Part shown: positions 9,893-18,582 of the stretch, piece by piece
Layout of the letters: each line of letters starts with the position of its first letter
Position numbering within the stretch: position 1 is the first letter of the stretch
Assembly: GCA_033030425.1 (NCBI GenBank)
Contig: JAUFSD010000002.1
Location: forward strand, 620,001 to 684,000
Direction of reading: 5' to 3'
Length of the DNA: 64,000 nucleotides
DNA from: Verpa conica
Lineage: Eukaryota; Ascomycota; Pezizomycetes; Pezizales; Morchellaceae
Translations under genes and position numbers: made by a program
The notes under the pieces: model-generated
Database searches by the model: none
What the model saw: the letters and a program-made list of their open reading frames with translations, nothing else
What the model was told of the DNA's origin: nothing

Positions 9893-11551
9893 TTATTCAT
9901 TACCCATTGTATCGTCCGTTTGTTGGGTTCTCCTTTCTCTGATAAATTCGATGGCTTTGATCTTGGTCGGGCACTTGGGGTCCGATGACTTGTGGAGGCT
10001 ATTATTGCAGTTTACGCACCTAAAGGGGGCGTGGGTGCACTGGTTTCCTCCCTTACAGTGCTCGCACTTATGTTGTCTGGTGTCGTGAGGTCCAGCGCAC
10101 ACCGCACAAGTGGGGGTTTTTCCTTTGCAAAGTGCTGTGGGGTGGCCCAGTTTGAAGCAGTTTCTGCACTGAGTGGCCGGGCCGTACTGGTGGTACTCCT
10201 CCATGCGGCAGAACTTGTTGCAGATGGCTAGGTACCTGAGCCCCATGTTCTCGAAGGTGTGGGTGCCGTTGAAGGCAATGACCATGGTAGAGTGTGCTTT
10301 GTCCTTTCGATTTTCTTCCTTGCTAAGCCAGTATGGGATCTGGGCCAGTGTGAATTGTTTGTAGTTAAGTTTAATGGTAGCCGCGACTTCCTCGCCGGCT
10401 TCCATGGGGGTGGCCCCAATGTTCGTGGGTACTCCATGCAGGAGGAACTTGGTTGTTTTGGTGTTGGCTTTTACTTCGCCGACGTCTATGCCGCACTTGA
10501 CCAGGGTCTCCCTGATCTCGTGTTCCCATTTCATGAGGTGGTTGGCGTCTTGGTCGAAGGGGGCGGTAACGATGATGGTTTGGGGTCCGATTTTTTTGGC
10601 CATGAGGGCTTGCTGCTGCTGTTGTTCAAGGCCTTTGTTGATGTGGTGAAGAATGGCATTGTCGGTAATGGTGGTGGGGATGTTGGTGGCCGTCTTGACC
10701 ACTACTTCTCTGTTGACTTTTGAGAAGGCTGGTTTAAAGAGGGGGACCTTCTTTTTCTTAATGGCTTTTGAGAGCTTCCAGTCTCCCTCGACTGGTGAGG
10801 GCTCTCCGGATGAGGCTGCTGCGGCGTAACTTTGTTTCGCCGGGGCTCCTGCTGGTTGTTGTTGCTGCTGGGGTTGTTTCTGTCGCTGCTGTTGTTGTTG
10901 TTGTGCCTGTTTGGGGGCCGCTGGTGCTTTAGGTTGGGGGGAGTTCCTCTGGGGGGGTGGGGGAAAGGTTTGTGCGGTGACTCTCATGTTAATGTCGCCG
11001 AGGAGTCTGTTTGCGGTAGTGAGGTCCGTGGGGATCCTCTGCGTGTGATTGTAGATTGAATTTAGAGTGGACTTAAGGGATGCCACTTCGCTTCTGAGGT
11101 TGGTGACCTCGTCGCTGACTGCCGCCGTGCTGTTTCTAATGAGCCAGGCCAGGTAGTTGAACGCTTGGGATTTAGTAATGGCGCTCTCTTCCATTTCCAA
11201 GTAGTTGACGTTAGGGTCAAAGACTTGGGTGAGGAGGGGTTCCTCGTCTTCGCTGCTGCCGCTGTGGTTACTTTCCACATCCATGGTGTCCTCTGGTGCA
11301 GGGGGGATTGTGGGGTCTGGGAAGGTGGAGGGGGGAACTGTAATCTCTAAAGTTTCGTCTGGTCCTCCGACCGTGCCAAATGGAAGAGTAGACTGTCTAG
11401 ACATCTTCGTGAGAGAGCTAGACCTGTGAGTGGGGGAGGAGGCGGACCGCTTAAGGGAGCGCTTCTCTGGGGACAGGGGGAGGGTGAAGATACGCCTTGG
11501 GGGGGTGAGGGGGGTGGATGGGCTCTCAGGACGCGAAGCTGAGGTATCCAC
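9893..11551 (-). CDS. LINE copy 2 ORF1: zinc-knuckle protein, intact 552-codon frame
   Basis: An uninterrupted frame from GTG 11551 to TAA 9893, directly abutting the ORF2 ATG at 9892 in the same frame. The N-terminal third is Ser/Pro/Thr-rich and basic. A Gln-rich tract lies near residues 200-240. A conserved middle domain follows (perhaps RRM-like; not certain). The C-terminus has a cluster of knuckles: CRNC...GH...C, CAVC...H...C, CEHC and CVNC...H...C. The first in-frame ATG is codon 50 (11404). Codons 1-49 nevertheless differ from copy 1 almost only at silent sites, so they are probably translated from a non-AUG start. It likely binds LINE RNA and could act in trans. Confidence 0.85.
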   Translation of the reverse strand: MDTSASRPESPSTPLTPPRRIFTLPLSPEKRSLKRSASSPTHRSSSLTKMSRQSTLPFGTVGGPDETLEITVPPSTFPDPTIPPAPEDTMDVESNHSGSSEDEEPLLTQVFDPNVNYLEMEESAITKSQAFNYLAWLIRNSTAAVSDEVTNLRSEVASLKSTLNSIYNHTQRIPTDLTTANRLLGDINMRVTAQTFPPPPQRNSPQPKAPAAPKQAQQQQQQRQKQPQQQQQPAGAPAKQSYAAAASSGEPSPVEGDWKLSKAIKKKKVPLFKPAFSKVNREVVVKTATNIPTTITDNAILHHINKGLEQQQQQALMAKKIGPQTIIVTAPFDQDANHLMKWEHEIRETLVKCGIDVGEVKANTKTTKFLLHGVPTNIGATPMEAGEEVAATIKLNYKQFTLAQIPYWLSKEENRKDKAHSTMVIAFNGTHTFENMGLRYLAICNKFCRMEEYHQYGPATQCRNCFKLGHPTALCKGKTPTCAVCAGPHDTRQHKCEHCKGGNQCTHAPFRCVNCNNSLHKSSDPKCPTKIKAIEFIRERRTQQTDDTMGNE

Positions 11552-11710
11552 GATGATGTCGAAGTGGTGTCTTCAAGCTATCTGATAGCGTTGAAGAGAG
11601 GTGTTGATAAAACTAAAGCGGGGTTTGTGTCTGAGGTTATGAAAATAAAAAATTTTGGTGTGTGTAACCGTCGCTTAAAGCAATACCAGGTGTTTTTGTA
11701 TCCCTATCGA

Positions 11711-11720
11711 GAGATGCAAG
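11711..11720. repeat. Target-site duplication copy 3 (GAGATGCAAG)
   Basis: The same 10 bp as at 343-352 and 6043-6052, here at the 5' end of LINE copy 2. The unique flank resumes at 11721. Confidence 0.85.
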
Positions 11721-11760
11721 TTGTTGCGTGAAGAACTAACTAACTGACAGAGATGCGTCC

Positions 11761-11769
11761 CTTTTATAC
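11761..11769 (-). promoter_or_regulatory. TATA box of the split transcription unit
   Basis: TATAAAAG on the minus strand lies about 40 bp upstream of the LINE insertion point. It is followed by a CTGTCAGTTAG-like stretch that could be the start site. With the LINEs removed it would drive the ORF at 217. It could be the U3 promoter of an LTR, given the LTR-like repeats just upstream. Confidence 0.5.
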
Positions 11770-11848
11770 ACTTTCTGGAGGGACGCTGAGATCAACACTG
11801 AGACAATATGAAACTGAAGGAGCGACCTCCTTCTACATGAAACTACAG

Positions 11849-11869
11849 ACGTCTTGTCTTGCAAGACGT
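11849..11869. other. 8-bp-stem hairpin in the promoter region
   Basis: ACGTCTTG and CAAGACGT pair across a 5-base loop, 80 bp upstream of the TATA box. It may be a regulatory palindrome of the putative U3 region. Confidence 0.4.
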
Positions 11870-11988
11870 TCTTCTTTACATGACCAATGATAACAGGAAT
11901 CCTACAAGATATGAAACGATACATGAAACAAGGAGATAGACAAGGCAGACTAGGAAATGGGTGTTCTTGACACTTTGGTAGTTGGTAT

Positions 11989-12138
11989 CTTATACCTTCG
12001 AACTGAACTCTAAGCTTGACAGGACGTAGCCTGGACAATTGTATAGGCCAGTTTTACAGTGGCATAGTGGGGCGCCCTGCAGGAGACAGCCGCCAGCAAC
12101 TGTATCTCCACGCGCTTCTCCCCGAATTCCTGGCGCGT
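11989..12138. repeat. Rearranged LTR-like repeat blocks D and C, first copy
   Basis: Block D (11989-12059) is a diverged copy of 13656-13726, and block C (12072-12138) is a diverged copy of 13495-13561. Here D and C are 13 bp apart; at 13.5 kb another unit lies between them and the order is reversed. These look like pieces of LTR retrotransposons broken and reinserted. No gag or pol frame is seen nearby. Confidence 0.6.
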
Positions 12139-12553
12139 GTGACGATCTAACCTTCGTCATGACTAGTCTCAAGTACCTCTCCATATAGAGACACCTAAGG
12201 ATCTCCCTTGAGGGATAGGACTAGCTATCCCATTCCGGTCAATAGATACTAAGGAAAGTCATTACTATGATAGCCCGATCCCTAAGCAAGCTGGCGAGCT
12301 CCTAGGACGGAACGAAGCTCACCGTCGTCGGTATACGACTGAGACCAGAGTAATGCGTCTGTAGCTTATAGCTACGGGAGATACTAGTGCAATGAGACTG
12401 AAGCAGTTACCTCCATGAACAGAGTTAAGCTCCTGTTCCTCTAGGAGGAATAACAACAGCTTCGCTGAAGGCCAACCTTACAGGAGGCCGAGAGCTATGA
12501 AACAAGAGCAAAGCTATGCTTAGTAGTTAGGGGCGCCAGCAAAAATAGTAATT

Positions 12554-12655
12554 AACCTGGCGGCATCACGAATCGAACCATACAGGGCTAGGCCTTGTGC
12601 TTCGCCCTAAGGTCCTTATGGATCAAGATTACCTCTCCGCCACGTCCCCAGGTTG
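12554..12655 (-). other. tRNA-like fragment with A and B boxes (decayed tRNA or SINE)
   Basis: On the minus strand TGGCGGAGAGG (12632-12642) fits the Pol III A box and GGTTCGATTCG (12569-12579) the B box. The 52-base gap fits a tRNA with a long variable arm (Leu or Ser type). Arms flanking the unit can pair (AACC...GGTT and TGGCGG...CCGCCA). A clean cloverleaf with a paired T stem and normal acceptor cannot be drawn, so this is not a working tRNA. It could be a degraded tRNA or the head of a tRNA-derived SINE. Confidence 0.35.
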
Positions 12656-13400
12656 GACTAGGAACGTGGGAAAGGAATCTAAGCAACGGCAGGAATCGCC
12701 AGTGGGTTACCCTACTTAGGGGATTCTGTGTTTTCTAACACTCCCGAGGCACCCCACTGTGCCACCCGCCGTTTGCCGAGGGGGCCCCCCTGAGTTGCTG
12801 ATTCTCTAACAAAAAGACAAGTTTTGGACCCCAAAAATAACCCTAAAACCGTCAGGAAAATTCGTCCAACCAAACTAAACTCGGAGGGTATATGGGGGAC
12901 AGTGCTGCAAATCCATAGGTGCAATCGGATTTGAAATCGGACCATTATAGCAAAAGTTACAGAGCTTTTAGTAACCAACGCTTTTTAGTCGCTAGTCTAT
13001 CGACCCCGCTAGTTCTTAGGGGTGCTCTAGACTCAGTTGATTTCCAAGCACGGAGGAACTGTTCTCCGCTCCTTGGCAGCCTGCTCGCAATCAAAATTCA
13101 TAGCTTAAACCCATCCTTCCCCCAGGACAATAATTCTTGCTAGTCAACGAACAACCGTTGTTCAGAGACCCTCATACTCTTCGCTAAAGACGTTTGTCTG
13201 CCCCTGGGAAGTAGAGCCTTTTAAAGTCTTTAGTTTGCAACCCTTAAAAATCCTTATTCCTGTTTTGCCTAGGGACTGTCGACCTTCCGTGTTGATGAGC
13301 GGTTCTAAGCCTCGCTGCTGAAGCTTCTCGCCAGAAAGGAAGGTTGTTGGTTTTTTTTGGTACGGCAGTACTCCCCTGGGAGTGCCCCCGTTACAGCGCG

Positions 13401-13726
13401 TCAAGAAACAAACAAGGGGTCAAATTACCTAGATAGTCAAACAAGCGGTCTTCATGGTTCCCAGAGATACTCCTCTTATCAGGTGCCTACAACAGCGCCC
13501 CGCAGGAGATAGCCGCCAGCAATTATATCCCCACGCGCTTCTCCCCGAACCCCTGACACGTCGAGAAACGAATAAGGGGGTCAAAATACCTAGATAGTCA
13601 AACAAGTGGTCTTCATGGTTCCCAGAAATACTCCTCTTATCAGGTGCCTACAACACTTATACCTTTGAACTGCACTCTAAGCTTAGCGGGACGTAGCCTG
13701 GACACTTGTATAGGCCAGTTTTACAG
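13401..13726. repeat. Tandem LTR-like repeat units (A, C, B, D)
   Basis: Units A (13401-13494) and B (13561-13655) are about 90% alike direct repeats of about 95 bp. On the minus strand each begins TGTTGTAGGCACC, the kind of end expected for an LTR. Block C (13495-13561), then D (13656-13726), also occur at 12 kb. The likely unit is a 161-bp LTR fragment (13495-13655) followed by a second truncated one. No protein-coding part remains. Confidence 0.6.
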
Positions 13727-15016
13727 AAGCAGCGCTCCCTTTTTATACAGAAAAAATCCACTGCACAATTCCTTTGTCCCCTCATCACACCATTCCTTTA
13801 CCCTAGTCCCCCCATGCATGAGTCGCCAAGCAACTCAGCCTTGTTCCTTCAATGGTTCCGTGAAAGTATAGCACCAGGCGGTACAGTGGGATCGGCCCAC
13901 CCATCTGGTTTTTATTAGATTTAATCAAAGTTTCTATTTTTTGCTGCCTCCCTGCTGCTCATCGCTTTGTGATTGCTGAACGCTTCAAAATGTTTCCCAA
14001 TACTCTAAGTATATTGTCTGATAGATAGGCGGCGTGCTCTTAAGTTAGTTGTATCTTGTGGCTTACGCTGTACTCACACTGTCCCTCATTGAAAATGAAC
14101 AGATAGATAGATATATAAACAATAATAATAGGATGTTTAAGCCATTGCTCCCGTATCTATATAGTAAACCCTAGTTGCCGTAAACAAAATATCGAGAAAG
14201 AATTGTCTTCTAACAAGGTCTTGTGGCCAATCCTACTAGAAACTTCGCCAAACGCCTAAAGAGGGAGATAAAAGCTCCGACTCTTGTCTCGCGTTTCTCG
14301 ATCTTTTTTACATACTGTACCTTATCCGAGGGCAGCTCGCTACTAGCGGAAAATTAACTTACCAGGAAAGCCACTAAAATTTGCTCACCGGGAGATGCTG
14401 ATAATACCTATCGTCCTTTGGGATCAACCTTAGTGAAAATGATAAAAAAACATCCCAGGAATCAAAAACCAGCTCAAGGACCGAAAAATAAGCTGCTTAG
14501 AGATAAAGAATATGGGGGAGCTATTGAACATCAGACCACAGGATACATTGAAAGCTTATACGCATAAGCGCTCTTCCAGAGTAAATGTAGAAATCATAGG
14601 CTACCTTCGGAGGGGCGACCGGGCCCATGACGGCTAGTAGCTAAGCAGTGAAGCGCCCCCATCAGGCGAGTCATTCTATTTAGAACTCTAGACGAGTACT
14701 GCTTGACTATATTATGGATCTAACAGGCCTATTTCTAGAACTCAATCAGGTTCAGCTCTCGTGTTGGAATCTCCAGTAGAAAAGCTTCACACTTGATTCT
14801 GCAACTATTAAAGTAAAATGAAAATAAACGCTTGTAAACTACTAGAAAGAATAATCGAAAGGAACTATTACTAATTGAAAAACATCCTCATCAGATCTTA
14901 CAAAAAATAATATTAAATCCAATTTGAAAGCTGCTCAAATCCGGCCGATACTACCATCTCAACTCAAGTGCCTTTACCGTACTTAATCTCACAACTTACT
15001 ACACATCACCCTTAGG
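13727..15016. other. Intergenic, no gene seen
   Basis: AT-rich sequence without a convincing frame or RNA gene. It contains the 3' flank of the UNG gene and the right edge of the repeat block. Confidence 0.5.
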
Positions 15017-16302
15017 CTAGACTTTATTTTCTTCTTTTTTCTCAATCTCAGCCATAGCTTGTACCATAGCTTCTTCTTCGTCCGCATCGAACTCATCACC
15101 ATATGTTCCAGTATCAACAGCCTCCAACCCTGCCAATTCCCTATCAGAAGGAGAGTCCACATCTTTCGTCTGTTCAGAGGAGCTTTTCTTTTGAGTTTTG
15201 CTACCGTCAAGATTCCAATCCACTTCACCGTCTTCGCCATATTGCAACACCAGCCACTCGTTCGCCTTTTTAAAGTGACCACAGTCAAACTTAGGATCCA
15301 AGGTATTCAGTATTCATTTCCACAAGAAGCTCTAGTCCGGAGGAAATAGGAGGATTTTACTCACAAACCCCCTGCTAGCACTCAATGGACTAGGGTGAAC
15401 GCTGTTGAGCACCAAATGTTTTCCCTTATCAACCTTCAAGACTCTTTTGGCTGCCGGGCTGCCCCATGCCATAAATACAACACCTCCACCACGCCTTTGG
15501 GCGACAAGGTCAATCGCCTTCTGAGTAAGCCTTTCCCAGCCCCTATTCGAATGCGAGTTTGGTTCTGAAGCTCGGACAGTCAAGCAAGCGTTCAGCATGA
15601 GAACACCCTGGCTCGCCCAAGGGGTCAAGAGCCCGCCTCTATTAGGAGGTGGCTTAAATGATGGATAATCCTTCTTCAATGCGATATATATGTTTTTCAA
15701 TGACGGTGGTGCAGGGGTCGGAGCGCGAACAGAAAACGATAAACCCATGGCTTGGTTTGGGCCATCTTATAAAATGATTAATTCAGTGGGCTAGACAGGA
15801 AAGGCACAAACATACGGTATGGGTCTTGGCCAAGGATCACAACCCTCACTTGATCAAGGGGAGTGAAACGCGTCCTGCGAGGTAGGGAGTTTTATGTCAG
15901 TTTTTATATCTACATAACTCTCTAGGTGACCTCAATATACCATGAGTAGATATCTTCCTCCGGAGGATATATAGTCTTCCGCTTCTCATTTTCACTTTTA
16001 AGAAATTGTTTTAAAGCAATGAATTCAGGAGTAATAAGCTCATCCTTAAGAGCTCCGAGCCAGGTATGGTGCATTGTGTCGATTTCAAGTTTAAGAAGAG
16101 ATTTCTGCTCATCTGAGAGTTTAGAGGCCCATTTCTCTTTATCGAATTTAGATGAAGATCTAGCTGAGGCTTTCGAGGCTGAGCCTGAAGTCGAGGGAGA
16201 TGACGAGGGCCCAGACGGAGAAAAGAACGATGTTATTGCCCGAGTTTTTTTGAGTGATCCTGCAGGACAGTCTGTCGCTTTCCGCTTGATGTTGCCTGGC
16301 AT
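15017..16302 (-). CDS. UNG1: Uracil-DNA glycosylase (family 1)
   Basis: Removes uracil from DNA as the first step of base-excision repair, in nucleus and/or mitochondria. Four exons: 16302-15941, 15874-15816, 15765-15365 and 15289-15017, giving 364 residues. The splices rebuild family motifs exactly: DIYSW|TRFTPLDQV, then GQDPY|HGPNQA with the catalytic Asp in GQDPYHG (about residue 138), GLSFSV, the LNACLTV segment, and HPSPLSA with the catalytic His (about 264) before RGF|FDCGHF. The N-terminal 80 residues are Ser/Lys-rich and contain ITSFF (about residues 22-26), a likely PCNA-interaction motif. An acidic tail of about 60 residues follows the catalytic domain. The ATG at 16302 is the first good one; the open frame reaches 16416 but starts there at TTG. 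Confidence 0.93.
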
Positions 16303-16745
16303 TTTGTTCTTAGGGAGCGTGGTGATAGCCAGGTAAAGGAGGGCAAGAGGATTTCGTATGAGCCAGGACACAAGGAGAGCCTGAGCAGAACTAATCAAGA
16401 TAGGGTTTGGGACCAATCACCAGAAGCACTGAAAATCGACCAGGAATTCCGGGGTTCCCGTACGCTCGGATTCACGCCAAGGCGATCTAATTTACGCGAG
16501 ATTTGCCTACCCTATGTGAACCTTGAATGTTCAACTACTCCTCCTTCCTAAACTAGAAATCTAAGTAATCTCTAAAACTACCTCTACACATATTCATTAT
16601 CCATTTCTGAAATAAAGTTAGTTACGTAGTATCACACAGTGACAAAGATAAGCCAAGCCAAATGCCGAGATACTTTAGTTACCACCACATACTAATTCAG
16701 CAAAGATTACATATGTTTAGACAGATTTATCGTTTATTATACTCG
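16303..16745. other. Intergenic between UNG1 and the Grh1 gene
   Basis: About 440 bp holding the UNG1 promoter and the 3' end of the Grh1-like gene. ACGCGA at 16494-16499 resembles an MBF (G1/S) site, 192 bp upstream of the UNG1 ATG. Confidence 0.4.
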
Positions 16746-18040
16746 TCAATCAATATCGTCATCTCCACCACCATGGTAGCCCTGCCCTAAAGGTGGTACA
16801 ACTGGTGAATACTGATTCGCTAGAGGCGTCTGCGTGCGTTTTGGTGGCGGTGGTAAAGAGTTCCTCGGCGGTGGAGGTATACCTCCAGCTACAGCAGGTG
16901 AGCCTGTCCTGCTAGGATAATCTTGCTCTTGGCTCTTTTGCTCTCCTTCTCTCATATATGCGTCCATGGCTGAAATATTCATATGATGCGCGTGACGAGA
17001 CTTATGTCTACCTGAAATGCCCCTCGGAGGTGGGGGCGGGGTAGAAGATACCTGTTGTAAACTTACGAACTGGGATGTTGATGAAGAGGTTGGGAATGAC
17101 GATGGTGAGAGTACAGAGTACTGTGAAGTTGCTGGGACTATGAAAGCCGGTTCTGCTGGAGGAAATTGATGGGGATCAAGTTGGCCTGTGGCAGTGTAAT
17201 CAAAGAGGGTTTCACCAGGAGCTTGAGGAGGCTCTATTAGTGGGGCAGGAAGTTGGTGGAGAGCACCAAAGCCCAGCATACACCCAAGAGCGCCTTCGCC
17301 TCCCCAATTACGCCGAGGTGTTATTGTAACCTCACGAGTAACGTCATACTCATGATTATAGACATAAAGGCGGAGGGGCCGGTCGATGTGCTATTAATCA
17401 CGCTTTGGTAAGTACTGTACTCATATCTAGTAATGAACAAGAGGCTGACATCTTCCACCAGTTCCCCCAATCCAGATTCCCCACGGACGATACCCTCGGG
17501 TGTCCCGATAATATAATCTCCATAAGGAAGGAGACCTGCGTGGTCCGCGGGGGAATTAGGCGCGACATCGAGGATGTGCCAAACATCTTCTGTAACAGTG
17601 AGAGGGCACCACTGTAGGGTAAGACCTAGGCCAGTTGCATCTGATGGTAGTGCGATCATGATATCGCGTAGCCGTTGTCCCTATAAAGTTCTTTAATAAA
17701 TGCTCATCAAAGCAGACTAATACAAGCTGTGTACCTTAGCAGACCACACCATTAAGGACACGTCCCGACCAGCACAATTCCGTATCTCTTGTGTAAATAG
17801 CATTGGATTTCCATCTTCCTTGAAAAGCATCAATAATTAGTAATAGTCATATCCATCACTGGCGGTCTGGCTAGTAAAAATACTTACAATCTGCCGCCCA
17901 TTGATCCCACAGACGAAATCAAACCAAGGTTCAACTTCCAGCTGTGAGCTGATATTTCTCAAGACCTGGAAACCAAAGCCGTTGCCAGGACCCCGGGGAC
18001 GGTCCTCAACTATGGGTAGAAATTTCTTTAGCCACGACAT
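16746..18040 (-). CDS. GRH1: GRASP-family Golgi protein (Grh1-like)
   Basis: A peripheral protein of early Golgi and ER exit sites, involved in COPII traffic and unconventional secretion. Four exons: 18040-17888, 17818-17735, 17680-17450 and 17390-16746, giving 370 residues. It has two PDZ-like domains: FGFQVLRNISSQLEVEPWFDF (residues about 23-43) and LGLTLQWCPL...VAPNSPADHAGL (about 92-125). These are followed by the GRASP signature RPLRLYVYN...WGGEGALGCMLGFGALH. The C-terminal 120 residues are Pro/Ser-rich and disordered. There is no Gly at position 2 (MSWLKKFLP), so membrane binding by myristate as in animals is excluded; an amphipathic N-terminus as in yeast Grh1 is plausible. The third intron (17391-17449) uses a weak GTCAGC donor, inferred because it restores ELVED|HIDRPLRLY. 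Confidence 0.9.
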
Positions 18041-18582
18041 ATCCCAACGTGGGGCTGCAACAACAGTGGATTGATTGTTCTAGTGGACAGGTGTTGTCAT
18101 TTGTTGGCACAGCTTTTCCTTTTTCACGTGATGCCAAGGGACACTGATTATGCTTAAACTTTCAGCTCCTGGCAACGCAGCAATGGATATAAAGTAAGAT
18201 TCTCTTATTGCCGGAATATCTACTGAGGACATGAAGCCTAATCAAACCGAACAGACCTATCTGCCAGGTTGTACGCAGTGAAGTCACTCAACGAAAATGA
18301 ACAGGCAAAGTGTCAGAAGTGATTGGTGATAAACTTTTTGATCGTTGTACAATGTGCGCAAATCGACACGAGGGATAGAGCGAAAAGAAAAAGATAAAAA
18401 CCGCAAGAAAACACAGTGAAGAAAACCATTCGAACGTGTGAACAAAAAGACGCAAAACCCGACCAGCCCCCATCCATTTCCCATTTGCAGCACAAAATCT
18501 TCATTATCTCACACCTCCAAACCCTCCTGTGAATCATATATTTTAAGATTTCCGGCTCATGTTTCTCATAAGGCACAAAAGT
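18041..18582. other. Intergenic: Grh1 promoter and PDI 3' flank
   Basis: About 540 bp. Small frames here have no family resemblance and overlap the expected PDI 3' UTR. Confidence 0.4.

Larger units (their letters stand above)
6053..11710 (-). mobile_element. LINE (non-LTR retrotransposon) copy 2, defective, tandem with copy 1
   Basis: A 5.66-kb element with the same organisation as copy 1: leader 11710-11552, intact ORF1, ORF2 with three premature stops, 3' UTR and a (CTA)7 tail. Its 5' terminus (TCGATAGGGATAC on the minus strand) is identical to that of copy 1, which argues that both are full length. The coding parts differ from copy 1 mainly at third codon positions, so both lineages were under purifying selection before insertion. 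The stops look like transition mutations, which fits decay by cytosine mutation. Confidence 0.9.

Noticed and set aside
16303..16416. N-terminal extension of UNG as a mitochondrial leader
   Set aside because: The frame there begins at TTG, not ATG, and the extension is not Arg-rich; ATG 16302 was preferred.
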